Part shown: one piece after another, positions 32,825 to 41,952 of the stretch
Numbering within the stretch: position 1 is the stretch's first letter
Layout: every line of letters begins with the position of its first letter
Source: SB21 sp964415295
GTDB taxonomy: Bacteria > CLD3 > SB21
Assembly: GCA_964415295.1 (NCBI GenBank)
Contig: CAYPYN010000009.1
Coordinates: 1-64,000 of the forward strand
Direction of reading: 5' to 3'
DNA: 64,000 nucleotides
Program-made: the position numbers and the translations under genes
Notes under the pieces: model-generated
Told to the model about the DNA's origin: nothing
Seen by the model: only the letters and a program-made list of their open reading frames with translations
The model's database searches: none

Positions 32825-33124
32825 ATGAGCGAGTTGATCGAAGGATGGGCCGTTGTCAAGACGGTAAGTTACGAACATCAAGCGGAACTTATCAGCGATC
32901 AACTGCAGTCCGCCGGTATTGAGAATACGATCTTATCCCAGAAAGATCATATGAATGTCGTTTGGGTCGGGGATCTTTCCGAGATCAAGATCTTGGTACC
33001 GCAGGATAAACTTCAGCAAGCCGCGGACATTTGTAAAGATATCGAACTGCCCGAAATGGAGCTTTCAGACGATACCGATGTAGGCGATGCCGAGGAAAAT
33101 GACGAGGAAGAACAGGATAATTAA
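32825..33124 (+). CDS. DUF2007-family small protein
   Basis: 99 residues. The N-terminal 70 fit the DUF2007 ('putative signal transducing protein') pattern: VKTVSYEHQAELISDQLQSAGI, a central VVWVGD strand and IKILVPQDKLQQA. The last 30 residues are almost all acidic. Members are small ferredoxin-like folds of unknown role. It lies between the TPR gene and mqnA with gaps of under 12 bases. Confidence 0.75.
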   Translation: MSELIEGWAVVKTVSYEHQAELISDQLQSAGIENTILSQKDHMNVVWVGDLSEIKILVPQDKLQQAADICKDIELPEMELSDDTDVGDAEENDEEEQDN

Positions 33125-33132
33125 TTTCCAGC

Positions 33133-33960
33133 ATGTCCGAATCTAGCGGAAATCTGAAAGTATCGGCGGTCGAGTACCTAAATACCAAGCCCATCGTGTA
33201 CGGGCTTGAAAAAAATAAGGCCGGCCATCGGTTTGATATCACGTATGACATTCCTTCCCTTTGTTCCGCCAAGTTGCTCAACAAAGAGGCCGACTTGGCC
33301 CTTGTTCCTTCCATAGAGTATTCGCGGATCCGCCGCCACCGAAGCCTCAGTATCGTTCCAGAAATCGCCATAACCTCTCATAATGAAGTCAAAAGCGTTG
33401 AGCTTTTTTTTAATAAGGATCTCTCCAACATCGAAAAGATTGCAGTGGACGCCAGCAGCCGGACATCGGTGGCCCTGATGCAGATCATCCTGAGGGAAAA
33501 ATACGACATAGACGCCGCAATGGTCACGATGTCCCCGGATATTCCCAAAATGCTACAAGAGGCGGATGCCGCGCTTGTCATTGGAGATCCGGCATTGGAA
33601 CAGTATGACCTGATGGACAATAGGCTGGATCTTGGCGAGGAATGGAATGATCTCACAGACGGTTTGCCCTTTGTATATTCCTTTTGGTCCGGTTCGCAAG
33701 GAGCATTGAAGACCGGCGATATCAAAGCTCTGATCGGCTCGCGTGATGAAGGTGTTCGTCATCTGAACGAAATCGCTCAAACGTATGCGGCCCAGCGAAA
33801 CGGGCATGAAGCTGATTTTTATGTTGATTATTTAACGGATAATATTCAGTTTTACTTAGGTAAAGAAGAGATCGCTGGATTAAAGGAGTTTTACAGCTAC
33901 TGTTACTTTTTTGGCATCATCGACGAAATTCCTGAATTATATTTTTTTGAAGGAGTATGA
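33133..33960 (+). CDS. mqnA: Chorismate dehydratase MqnA (futalosine menaquinone pathway)
   Basis: 275 residues with the MqnA/MqnD periplasmic-binding-like fold; SAVEYLNTKPIVYGL near the N-terminus, the ALVPSIEYSR stretch and ALVIGDPAL are typical of MqnA. It dehydrates chorismate to 3-[(1-carboxyvinyl)oxy]benzoate, the first step of the futalosine route to menaquinone. This implies a respiratory chain with menaquinone made without MenF/MenD. Other mqn genes are not in the window. Its stop is a few bases before the next ATG. Confidence 0.92.
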   Translation: MSESSGNLKVSAVEYLNTKPIVYGLEKNKAGHRFDITYDIPSLCSAKLLNKEADLALVPSIEYSRIRRHRSLSIVPEIAITSHNEVKSVELFFNKDLSNIEKIAVDASSRTSVALMQIILREKYDIDAAMVTMSPDIPKMLQEADAALVIGDPALEQYDLMDNRLDLGEEWNDLTDGLPFVYSFWSGSQGALKTGDIKALIGSRDEGVRHLNEIAQTYAAQRNGHEADFYVDYLTDNIQFYLGKEEIAGLKEFYSYCYFFGIIDEIPELYFFEGV

Positions 33961-33962
33961 TC

Positions 33963-34628
33963 ATGTCTATTGAATTATGGAAAAGCCGGATTGTTAGCGG
34001 TACCGATAGATCAAAGCGTTTCACTTTTTATAACCCATCGACCAACGGATTGGGGTTTTGGCTTGAGTTTACGGAACTGGTTGCATCGGAAACAGATGGA
34101 AGAAAGAGTCAATTGCTTAAGTTCCGATTTGAAAACGGTGAAGGATATCTTAATGTTTCAGATTCTGAAGGTCATATTAGGGAGCCGTTTTTTGATAGAG
34201 CCTGGTTTTACGGTGAATTGACCCGGCAAGGAGTGAAGGCCATGGCGCGTTTTCGTTTTGTCGATGAAGCCAGCGGAGGAACGGAACTCGGAACGCGTGT
34301 GTTTACACACTGGCGGCATGGTGCTTGGAAGCAACTGCCGAAGCAGGATCGACACGGAAAGCTGCTGGATGCGGACGGACTGATCAGTTTCGGCTGGAGT
34401 GTCAATGGCAATGCCTTCTATTCCGAACCGAAGCCTGCCGAGTCTGAGGCGCCAAAAGAGGCCGCTAAAGCACCCAAGAGCTTTGCGCCAAAGCCGACGC
34501 AGACGACCGCCGCCACTTCGGTGGAAACAAAGACAGAAGAAGTGAAGCCTGAAGGCGCTCCGGTAAAGAAACCGAAGATGTTCGTTCCAAAGAGCAAGCC
34601 ATCGGATACACCGCAGACCGGAAGTTGA
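33963..34628 (+). CDS. Hypothetical protein with low-complexity tail
   Basis: The ATG at 33963 has the better spacing from GAAGGAG than the ATG at 33957, which overlaps the mqnA stop. The 221-residue product has one compact domain (about 1-155) with many aromatic residues and FTFYNPS, FWLEFTEL, RAWFYGELTRQGVKAMARF motifs, followed by a Pro/Lys/Ala/Glu-rich disordered tail containing repeated PKSFAPK/PKMFVPK motifs. I do not recognise the fold. There is no signal peptide, so it is likely cytoplasmic. Confidence 0.65.
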   Translation: MSIELWKSRIVSGTDRSKRFTFYNPSTNGLGFWLEFTELVASETDGRKSQLLKFRFENGEGYLNVSDSEGHIREPFFDRAWFYGELTRQGVKAMARFRFVDEASGGTELGTRVFTHWRHGAWKQLPKQDRHGKLLDADGLISFGWSVNGNAFYSEPKPAESEAPKEAAKAPKSFAPKPTQTTAATSVETKTEEVKPEGAPVKKPKMFVPKSKPSDTPQTGS

Positions 34629-34693
34629 TTTTGTAGGCTCTTTTTTGTAAGTTAGGTAAGTAAGTTTGAGTTGTCAAAAAGGTTGATAAGGTC

Positions 34694-35284
34694 ATGGAAG
34701 TGCCCGTTGAAATAAAGTGGATCATTGAAGACGAGCAAAGCAACGGCTACATCCTGCAGTTGATTGAGACCAACCAGGAAAAAGGCCGGATACTACCTGT
34801 GGTCATTGGCGCTCCGGAAGCTCACGCGATCGCACTTGAGCTTCAGGGGATCAAACCTTTCCGACCCTTTACGCATGACCTTGCTGTGCAGTTTCTGGAA
34901 GCTCTGGATGCCGAAGTCCGCAAGGTTGTTATCACAGAATTAAATAAGAATACTTTTTTTGCTACAATCTATATAAGCAGTAACAGCGTTGGTGAACAGG
35001 TTATTGACTCGAGACCGTCGGACGCCATTGCAATCGCCATTCGGGTCGGGGCTCCCATTTTTGTCAATGAGGAAGTCATGAATGTCGCTGGTCTGGAAAT
35101 GGACGGACAATCGGGAAGCCATGGGAAATCCGCTAAACCATCAGAAAGCAGTCCGGGATCCGAAGCACCTGTAATGCCCAATAGTCTTGAAAAACTCGAA
35201 CAGGAACTTCAAAAGGCAATCGAGACAGAAAATTACGAACTAGCCGCCAAGATCCGCGATCAGATCAACCTGCTCAAATCATAA
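34694..35284 (+). CDS. Bifunctional nuclease-family (DUF151) protein with UVR motif
   Basis: 196 residues. The N-terminal 135 match the BFN/DUF151 domain: ILPVVIGAPEAHAIALELQG, RPFTHDL, and DSRPSDAIAIAIRVGAPIFV. A linker of Ser/Pro/Gly leads to a C-terminal UVR-like helix pair (LEKLEQELQKAIETENYELAAKIRD), the segment that mediates UvrB-UvrC contacts in other proteins. BFN domains are reported to have both DNase and RNase activity in plants; the bacterial role is less clear. It lies seven bases before the LptF/G gene. Confidence 0.88.
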   Translation: MEVPVEIKWIIEDEQSNGYILQLIETNQEKGRILPVVIGAPEAHAIALELQGIKPFRPFTHDLAVQFLEALDAEVRKVVITELNKNTFFATIYISSNSVGEQVIDSRPSDAIAIAIRVGAPIFVNEEVMNVAGLEMDGQSGSHGKSAKPSESSPGSEAPVMPNSLEKLEQELQKAIETENYELAAKIRDQINLLKS

Positions 35285-35290
35285 AGTTAC

Positions 35291-36889
35291 ATGTTTATCC
35301 TCGCCCGATATATCCTCCGCGAACATATCGGCCCCTTCTTTTTTGCGCTGTCCCTGATTACAACCATGCTGGTGCTCAATTTTGTTCTGCAAGCCATGAA
35401 ATATATCATAGGCAAAGGAATTGGTCTGCAGGTTATTTTTGAATTCATTGTCTATAATCTTGCCGGAATCATGGTATTGGTTGTTCCAATGTCCGTATTG
35501 GTTGCCACGATCATGGCCTTTGGCCGCCTCGCATCGGACAACGAGATAACCGCCATGAAGGCCGGTGGTGTTAACTTCATACGGTTGATTGTTCCTGTAC
35601 TTTTTGTTTCAGTTGTGTTGACGTATGCCTTATTTGTCTTTAACGACCGCATTCTGCCGGTGGCCAATCACCATGCCCGCGTGTTAAAGAAGAACATCCA
35701 GACCAAGCGGCCAACCTTGACCATAGAACCAGGTATCTATCTGGAGGGTATAGAGAATTTCAGCATGATCGTGGAAAACAAGGACGAACTAGGCACGGCT
35801 ATTTATGGTATCACTATATACGATAGAACCCAAAGGGAGTCGGCACGCACCATAACCGCCGAAAAGGGCACGATTGAGATCGACGAAGCCGATGAATCTA
35901 TGATCCTGACATTGGAGAATGGAGAGATCCACGATATCAACCCCCGCAAGCCTGATCAATATCAGAAAGCCATGTTTGTGAAGTACAGAGTGGTTGTGCC
36001 GGTCGAGAATCTTTCATTGAAAAAGAATGATGAGACGTTTCACAATGAACGGGAAAAGAACATTGACCAACTCATGGAGGATGTGCAGAGACATAAGCAT
36101 GAAAGGGATAAACAACTGGATCGGGTCATAAACGCCATTGAAAGAAATCCAAGCCTGGTTGCCAGCCTGGACGACAAATCGAAGGGGTATTTTAAGCGTT
36201 ACTTGGATCACTCGTCTTTTTTAGATTGGATAAATGACTGGGTGGTACACATCAATTTGACTCCCGATACGTCGGAAAAGAAGCTTAAAAAAAGTCTGAG
36301 CGACTCCATTCAAGCCGCCGTACTTCCTATTATCCGGCCGATTGAGGATAGTATGAAATTGACTCAGACGGTTTTTCCGAACAATATTCTGAAAGCCGAT
36401 TCGACTAATAAGCCACTAAGTAAGGCGGCAACTGATTCGGCCGCCGGCGCAAAGGCCTTTGGTACGCAGCAGATTACGACGGCCTTGAATTCGACCAATA
36501 ATTATCAGAGACTGATGGACCAATTAATGGTTGAGGTGAATAAGAAATACTCGATCCCGGTTGCCTGTATCGTTTTTGTCATGTTGGGAGCCCCCATCGG
36601 GGTCAAAGCGAGAAGGGGTAATCTTGGAATTGCCGGCGGCATAAGTTTGTTCTTCTTTATAGCCTACTACTTTTGTCTCATCCTTGGAGAAAATTTTGCT
36701 GATCGTCAGTTGCTCAATCCTTTTATGGCCATGTGGTTTATGAATATCCTGCTTGGCACCTTGGGCGTCATATTGATTTACCAAACATCTTCTGAAAAGG
36801 ATTTTGGTTTTACGGCGTTTGTCCGAACATGCTCAAACATCGTTTTGAACAAAATCAAAAACCATAAAGCGGCCGAAAAAGTACCATGA
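35291..36889 (+). CDS. LptF/LptG-family lipopolysaccharide export permease
   Basis: 532 residues. Three N-terminal helices (about 12-32, 48-80, 98-120) and three C-terminal helices (about 415-435, 443-465, 475-500) flank a large periplasmic domain with the jelly-roll LptF/G motif (IEPGIYLEG, ITIYDR). The periplasmic part holds an extra charged helical stretch (about 245-390) that lengthens the protein well beyond the usual 360 residues. It should work with LptB and LptC to move lipopolysaccharide or a similar glycolipid to the outer membrane. F and G cannot be told apart from sequence here. Its stop overlaps the rlmB start. Confidence 0.9.
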   Translation: MFILARYILREHIGPFFFALSLITTMLVLNFVLQAMKYIIGKGIGLQVIFEFIVYNLAGIMVLVVPMSVLVATIMAFGRLASDNEITAMKAGGVNFIRLIVPVLFVSVVLTYALFVFNDRILPVANHHARVLKKNIQTKRPTLTIEPGIYLEGIENFSMIVENKDELGTAIYGITIYDRTQRESARTITAEKGTIEIDEADESMILTLENGEIHDINPRKPDQYQKAMFVKYRVVVPVENLSLKKNDETFHNEREKNIDQLMEDVQRHKHERDKQLDRVINAIERNPSLVASLDDKSKGYFKRYLDHSSFLDWINDWVVHINLTPDTSEKKLKKSLSDSIQAAVLPIIRPIEDSMKLTQTVFPNNILKADSTNKPLSKAATDSAAGAKAFGTQQITTALNSTNNYQRLMDQLMVEVNKKYSIPVACIVFVMLGAPIGVKARRGNLGIAGGISLFFFIAYYFCLILGENFADRQLLNPFMAMWFMNILLGTLGVILIYQTSSEKDFGFTAFVRTCSNIVLNKIKNHKAAEKVP

Positions 36890-37638
36890 AATCCGAACAC
36901 ATAATTTACGGACGCCGGGCCGTACTTGAGGCTATTCGTTCCGGAGCATCCATTGAGGAGCTGTATTGCGTTAAGGCGGCGCATGGCCTTTCTGAAATTG
37001 AGAAGGCGGCACGCGCATTGGGAATTAGAATCAAGGAATCTTCGAATGATAACCTGACTCAATGGGCCAGGAATTCCAATCATCAGGGCATTGTTGCAAG
37101 AATGGGAAGTAGCGAATTTGTGTACGCCGATATGGAGGCTATTTTTTCAAGGGCCGAAGAACGACATGAAAAAGCCATGATTGCGATCCTTGATGAGATC
37201 GTCGATCCTCACAATCTCGGCGCTATTATCCGAAGTGCGGTCTGTGCCGGTTTTCATGGTATTATTATTTCGAGGCACCATTCAGCAGAGATTAATGCTA
37301 CGGTTATGAAGACATCGGCCGGTGCCGCCGTTCACATTCCGATAGTACAAGTGACCAACCTGGCTCAGACTCTGACGGAGCTCAAAGAAAAGGGGGTATG
37401 GATCTATGGAACGGCTATGGAGGCAGAGCAGAACTACTTCGATATTGATGCCGACGACCATATCGGGCTTGTGATCGGAAGTGAGGGGAGCGGTATGAGA
37501 AGACTGACCAAGGAAAAGTGCGATTTTTTGATCAAAATACCAATGTCCGGACCAGTAGCATCACTGAACGCCTCCGTGGCCGCAGGGATCATCTTCTTTG
37601 AGGTCAGAAGACATCGCGGCGGCTTGAACAAACAATAG
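36886..37638 (+). CDS. rlmB: 23S rRNA (guanosine-2'-O-)-methyltransferase RlmB
   Basis: 250 residues of the SpoU/TrmH knotted methyltransferase class. An N-terminal substrate-binding domain (IIYGRRAVLEAIRSG) is followed by motif 1 (DPHNLGAIIRSA), motif 2 (GLVIGSEGSGM) and motif 3 (IPMSGPVASLNASVAAGI). RlmB methylates G2251 in the peptidyl-transferase region; the exact target is assigned by family only. The ATGA overlap with the LptF/G gene indicates translational coupling. Confidence 0.9.
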   Translation: MKSEHIIYGRRAVLEAIRSGASIEELYCVKAAHGLSEIEKAARALGIRIKESSNDNLTQWARNSNHQGIVARMGSSEFVYADMEAIFSRAEERHEKAMIAILDEIVDPHNLGAIIRSAVCAGFHGIIISRHHSAEINATVMKTSAGAAVHIPIVQVTNLAQTLTELKEKGVWIYGTAMEAEQNYFDIDADDHIGLVIGSEGSGMRRLTKEKCDFLIKIPMSGPVASLNASVAAGIIFFEVRRHRGGLNKQ

Positions 37639-37645
37639 ACATCGG

Positions 37646-38437
37646 TTAGGATTCCAGCTCTTTTTTCTCCCTTTCTTCCTGCTGTTGGATTTTTTCTCCG
37701 ATCCATCCGCCAAACAGACCAAAAATACCTCCGCCTACTATCGTGACCAGGAGTATCCAGATCGGAATTTCTATATCCAATGCAAAATGCAGAAAGAGAT
37801 AGTCGGCCAGTATTGTGACTCCGCCGGCGATACCGCATTCGGTCTCCGTATGTCCCGGAGACTTGTAACCGGCAACGATTCCGGAAATGATCACGCTCAA
37901 AGCCAAAAAAATAACAATGGGGATTACCTTGTAAACAAAAAGTGCCACAAAAAACAAGATAAAGCAATTAAGCATAAAACCGAGTACCGAAGCTACGATG
38001 ATCCAGTGCCATTGGAAGAACTTCGTCGGATGGTCGTAACCCTCCAATTCCTCTCCGATCCATCCGCCTAACTGGGTCAGTAATATGCCTCCTGCAATCA
38101 AAGAGACATAATCTATGGCGGATAGATCTTCTATGTGCGTCTTGACGAGATTGAATTTGATCATTAATAATCCAACGACAGGTATGATGAGTCCTGCAAT
38201 GGCGGCTTCCTTGACTGTATGTCCGGGTGAATAATGTCCTAAGATCATGCCGGTAATGATATATGCTAATCCTCCGATCAGATACGGAATGGCCGGGTTA
38301 TGGAATTTGACGGAACTCATGAATACGAGGAGTCCGATTAACAATAGACCAACAATCGATCCGGCAAAAACCCAAAACCACTCTATACTATTAACCGCAT
38401 TTTCATTTTGGATAGTCGGTTTTTCTTTTTCAGACAT
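37646..38437 (-). CDS. Membrane protein with internal duplication
   Basis: The ATG at 38437 is preferred over the TTG at 38440. The 263-residue protein has about eight hydrophobic segments in two similar halves: each contains a GHYSPGHT or GYKSPGHT motif, an acidic/Ala-rich E.AIAG or ECGIAGG turn, and a GGWIGEEL or GGWIGEKI end. The charged C-terminus is Glu/Lys-rich. The pattern suggests duplication of a four-helix unit, as in many small membrane proteins, but no transport or enzymatic family is recognised. It is convergent with rlmB, with only seven bases between the stops. Confidence 0.7.
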   Translation of the reverse strand: MSEKEKPTIQNENAVNSIEWFWVFAGSIVGLLLIGLLVFMSSVKFHNPAIPYLIGGLAYIITGMILGHYSPGHTVKEAAIAGLIIPVVGLLMIKFNLVKTHIEDLSAIDYVSLIAGGILLTQLGGWIGEELEGYDHPTKFFQWHWIIVASVLGFMLNCFILFFVALFVYKVIPIVIFLALSVIISGIVAGYKSPGHTETECGIAGGVTILADYLFLHFALDIEIPIWILLVTIVGGGIFGLFGGWIGEKIQQQEEREKKELES

Positions 38438-38486
38438 CAAATTCTCCGATAATGTTTATGACAACGGTTGTTTGTACAGACAAAAA

Positions 38487-38515
38487 AAGATAGATAATTC
38501 GGTATTGAATGTCAA
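38487..38515 (-). promoter_or_regulatory. Strong candidate promoter for the duplicated membrane protein
   Basis: Minus strand: TTGACA at 38515-38510 (perfect -35), 17-base spacer, TATCTT at 38492-38487, about 50 bases before the ATG at 38437. It is divergent from the promoter at 38542-38570. Confidence 0.6.
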
Positions 38516-38541
38516 ATCGGTTCTTCAATGAGAATAATGCT

Positions 38542-38570
38542 TTGAAAAAGATTTTCTAATGTAATATATT
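38542..38570 (+). promoter_or_regulatory. Candidate promoter of the PstS-like/TonB operon
   Basis: TTGAAA at 38542-38547, 17-base spacer, TATATT at 38565-38570, 33 bases before the first start codon at 38603. Confidence 0.6.
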
Positions 38571-38602
38571 TGACACGATATTAACCAATAAGAACCATTC
38601 GA

Positions 38603-38809
38603 ATGCACTCCAAGTTACGGCTGGTCATTGGGTTTGCATACATACCCGCCGGTATTTTTCTGCTGTACTATGAGTTTGTCCCCGGAATAGCCGATCCCGG
38701 TCTTATGCGGATTCTTGGAGTGGTCTTTGTCGCGTATGGAATTTATCGTATCGTTCACACAAGGCTTTTGATGTCTGGTGAGAATCAACATGGTCGCGAT
38801 GAGGAATGA
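38603..38809 (+). CDS. Small two-helix membrane protein
   Basis: 68 residues with two membrane helices (about 5-25 and 34-52) and a short charged C-terminal tail. No family is recognised. The ATGA overlap of its stop with the next start shows tight coupling to the PstS-like gene, and it is the first gene behind the promoter at 38542-38570. A role as an assembly or anchoring partner is conceivable but unsupported. Confidence 0.65.
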   Translation: MHSKLRLVIGFAYIPAGIFLLYYEFVPGIADPGLMRILGVVFVAYGIYRIVHTRLLMSGENQHGRDEE

Positions 38810-39735
38810 TAAGACCTATACGTTACATACGTTGGCTGTCGCTGTTCATTTTCATTATCATGGGCTGCCGTTCGCACGGAAAAGAGGAAACACCAACTTC
38901 AGGCAGACTGAATATGATTTGTGATGAATTGGTTTCGCGGGTTATTGAGAATCAATTAGCCAATTTCCAGAAGAATTATCCGGACGCCCATATTCAGATG
39001 AAACTTGCAACGACTAACTATGCCATCGGAAGCCTTTTAAACAATGATGTTTCATGCATCGTAACAACCCGCGAACTCGATTCGACAGAAACCGAGTTTC
39101 TGATCCGCAACAATATCAGAGTTTATTCGCACAAGTTAGCCTTAGACGGGATAGCCATATTGGTCCACAGTGACAATCCGGTGGAAGAGCTTCATATTGA
39201 GCAATTGAAGAAGATCTTGTCTGGTCAGATATCGTCCTGGCATGAATTATCAAAATCGACGCTGGATAGCATAGAAGTTGTGACCGATGGTCGAAAATCG
39301 GGAAACTTCCATCTGTTGAAACACGAAGTCCTGGGGGAATTACCCGTATCCGGGCGTTCTAAGATAATTCCTGGCGATTCTGCCACCAGTGCGTCTGAAC
39401 GTATCATGGCCTATATCGCCTCCCATCCGCAGGCGATAGGCTATCTGAGCGTCTCTTGGTTGAATAAGATTTCGGAATTTTCGGGAAATGATCCAAAATT
39501 CAAAGTTTTGAAAATAGCCGGGCTGGATTATCATAAGCCGGTTCTTCCAATTCCTGGCTATATTTACCGGGGGGACTATCCTTTGCGTCGGATGATTTAC
39601 ATCATGCACCGGCAGCAGCACATAGGACTGGCTGCCGGCTTAACGGCTTATTTAACGGGTAACGAAGGCCAGCGAACGTTTCTGGACATGAATATGGTAC
39701 CCGCCATGAATCCAATCAAACTAAAAAAAGAATGA
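38806..39735 (+). CDS. PstS-like substrate-binding lipoprotein
   Basis: 309 residues. The leader ends in a lipobox (IIMGC), so the protein should be membrane-anchored in the periplasm. The body fits the PstS-like phosphate-binding fold: TTRELDSTE, LALDGIAILVHSDNPVEEL, QLKKILSGQISSWHEL and SGNFHLLKHEVLG are close to the 'DGIA..V......L....L..IF.G....W' pattern. The usual PstACB transporter genes are not adjacent; instead the neighbours are TPR, STAS, ExbB/D and TonB genes. It may therefore act as a sensor or energy-coupling partner instead of an ABC-transporter subunit. Phosphate as ligand is inferred. Confidence 0.82.
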   Translation: MIRPIRYIRWLSLFIFIIMGCRSHGKEETPTSGRLNMICDELVSRVIENQLANFQKNYPDAHIQMKLATTNYAIGSLLNNDVSCIVTTRELDSTETEFLIRNNIRVYSHKLALDGIAILVHSDNPVEELHIEQLKKILSGQISSWHELSKSTLDSIEVVTDGRKSGNFHLLKHEVLGELPVSGRSKIIPGDSATSASERIMAYIASHPQAIGYLSVSWLNKISEFSGNDPKFKVLKIAGLDYHKPVLPIPGYIYRGDYPLRRMIYIMHRQQHIGLAAGLTAYLTGNEGQRTFLDMNMVPAMNPIKLKKE

Positions 39736-39828
39736 TTTTTCTTGTTTTTACTTGTAATAAAGTGTAATAAAGACCTGCTTTTCCCGACTCAAAATAATTC
39801 CAGACCTGAAAGGACTGATTGCTCATTT

Positions 39829-41538
39829 ATGAGTAGGAAGTTGAGCGCTCTATCGGTTTTCTGCTTTCTTTCGGCCATTTGTTCGTTCCATGTGTTATCA
39901 CAGGAATCTGTCATCAAAGCTGCCCGCGCCGAATTGAATAACGGTAACGTTAAATCTGCCATTGATATGTTGAACCAAGCCGGTTCGGATCATCCGAAAA
40001 GTGCCGATGTACAGTATTGGCTTGCTGTATCTTATTCCAAGAACGGGCAATTCAATGAAGCTTTGTTAACAGCCCGCAAAGCCTTTGATCTCAAACCGGG
40101 CCATCTTTTGAACAGGAGCCTTCTTCTGGACTTGCTGTTGAAAAAAGAAGATTTTGAGAATGCCAAAAAAGAAGCCGATTTCCTGATCAAGGAGTCACCC
40201 AAGGATCCATCATTTAAACTTAAGCTGGCCGAATGTCTGATTGGACTCAACGAGTTTGAGAAAGCCAGCATTGAATTGTCAAAATTGGAAGTTCAATCCG
40301 GTCTGTCTCAAAGCGTTCGAGTCAACGTTTGGCTTCTCTTGGGAGATGTATATGCCAAACAAAGGGTCAACGCTACCGCTATTGGATATTATCAAAAGGC
40401 CTTGAATGCCGATCCGAATTCGGCTGGCACCCGATTAAAATTGGGCAAACTCTATTTCAGAGAGCAGCAATATAGCGAAGCTCTCAAGGAGTACCTGGAA
40501 GCCGTCAGACTTGACTCGAATAGCAGAGAAGGCAATCTTAACGTCGGCTATATTTATTACAACGGCGGCAAATCCAATCCGCAACAGTATGGCAATGCGA
40601 TCTATTACTTGCAGAAGTATGTCTTATTGGAGCCGCAAGACTACCAAGGATATTTGTACATCGGCAAGAGTTTTCATGCGCTCCGTAGCTATAAAAATGC
40701 GATAGATCCTCTGGTAAAATCGGCAGAATTGGATACCGGCAAGACCCGTGATGAAACGCTGAGATTGTTGGCCGAATCCTATTCAGGTGCCGGCGATCAT
40801 CCAAAAGTAGTACAAACCTATGAGTATTTAGTTCAGCGGGAAGTAGCATTAGATGGGAAAGATTTTGCCAGGTTAGGATTATCTTATAAGGCCTTACGCG
40901 ATACGGCTAATACAGTCAAGTATTTTGAAAGGGCTGCGGTAACCGATCCCACGCTGAACGGCTTGTACCAAGACTTAGGAACTATGTATTATTCAGCAAA
41001 GCGGTTCTCCGAAGCGATAAAGTGGTTTGAAAAAAGAGCAATATCCGGTCCGTCCGATTCGACAATGGCTACCGTTTGGCAAAATCTTGGTTTGTCGCAA
41101 TTGTATGCCGCGCGGGTTAAAACGGATACAGTAAATGCGTTGTCATCCTTGCGCAAGGCTGTGGAGTTGAAGCCTTACTCTCTATCGCATTGGCTGGTTC
41201 TTGCGCAGGTTTCTGAGCGTGCGGATTCCATTGATTTAGCCAAAAACGCTTATACATACGTTCTGGCACAAGACTCGTTCAGTGTGCAATCGTATTTTGG
41301 TCTGGCCAGTATTTCGTATCGTCAGAAAAAAAACGACGAAGCTATAAGGTGTTTTCTGAAGGTTATTACACTCGACGATAAACACAAAGCGGCCCCATAT
41401 TACCTTGCGCAAAGTTATCTGCGACTTAAGAAAAATTCGACGGCTATTCCGTACTTGAAAAGATGTCTTGAGCTGGATCCTGCCGGTCCTTTTGCGGCTG
41501 ACTGTAAACGTATTTTGAAACAACTGGGAGCAAATTAA
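39829..41538 (+). CDS. Exported TPR-repeat protein of the TonB cluster
   Basis: The ATG at 39829 gives a signal peptide (LSVFCFLSAICSFHVLSQ); longer in-frame starts add a hydrophilic segment and are rejected. The 569-residue product is nearly all TPR, with about fourteen repeats carrying A..Y..AL...P and LG.....Y..A motifs. Such solenoids in the periplasm hold partner proteins. Its place between the PstS-like lipoprotein and the STAS/ExbB genes suggests it works with the TonB complex, but that is inference from context. Confidence 0.8.
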   Translation: MSRKLSALSVFCFLSAICSFHVLSQESVIKAARAELNNGNVKSAIDMLNQAGSDHPKSADVQYWLAVSYSKNGQFNEALLTARKAFDLKPGHLLNRSLLLDLLLKKEDFENAKKEADFLIKESPKDPSFKLKLAECLIGLNEFEKASIELSKLEVQSGLSQSVRVNVWLLLGDVYAKQRVNATAIGYYQKALNADPNSAGTRLKLGKLYFREQQYSEALKEYLEAVRLDSNSREGNLNVGYIYYNGGKSNPQQYGNAIYYLQKYVLLEPQDYQGYLYIGKSFHALRSYKNAIDPLVKSAELDTGKTRDETLRLLAESYSGAGDHPKVVQTYEYLVQREVALDGKDFARLGLSYKALRDTANTVKYFERAAVTDPTLNGLYQDLGTMYYSAKRFSEAIKWFEKRAISGPSDSTMATVWQNLGLSQLYAARVKTDTVNALSSLRKAVELKPYSLSHWLVLAQVSERADSIDLAKNAYTYVLAQDSFSVQSYFGLASISYRQKKNDEAIRCFLKVITLDDKHKAAPYYLAQSYLRLKKNSTAIPYLKRCLELDPAGPFAADCKRILKQLGAN

Positions 41539-41557
41539 TCATTCATTCAGAGGTGCG

Positions 41558-41890
41558 ATGAAAAGTATCAGGAACCCCAATGGAATCTGGATTATTACAC
41601 CAAAAGGCCGGCTCACGGGCGGAGCTGAAACGGATGAACTGAGGCAAGAGATAGAAAAAGTTCTGACCAAGGGAGATAACAAGGCCATCGTCGATCTAAG
41701 CGATACGCTTTATCTCAATAGTACCGCATTGGGTCTGTTTGTTAATGCGCACAAGAAGTTCATTGACAAAGGCGGCAAAATGAAATTGTGTGGTGTCAGC
41801 AAGAACATCGATAATATTCTTGTGATTACGAAGCTATCGCTTGTTTTTGAAGTGTATGACTCGCTTCCTCAAGGGTTAGCTAGTTTTTAG
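41558..41890 (+). CDS. STAS-domain anti-sigma-factor antagonist-like protein
   Basis: 110 residues of a single STAS domain. The phosphorylatable serine is in the conserved turn YLNSTALG, preceded by AIVDLSDT. STAS antagonists bind anti-sigma kinases when dephosphorylated by SpoIIE-type phosphatases; one such phosphatase lies at 1262-2362. Neither an RsbW-like kinase nor a sigma factor is nearby. The gene is inside the PstS-TPR-ExbB run, an uncommon setting for this family. Confidence 0.88.
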   Translation: MKSIRNPNGIWIITPKGRLTGGAETDELRQEIEKVLTKGDNKAIVDLSDTLYLNSTALGLFVNAHKKFIDKGGKMKLCGVSKNIDNILVITKLSLVFEVYDSLPQGLASF

Positions 41891-41952
41891 GAGTGGAACT
41901 CAACCAAGCATAAATTTGTCAAATCATCAACTTTGAACAGGAGGATTTTTTC

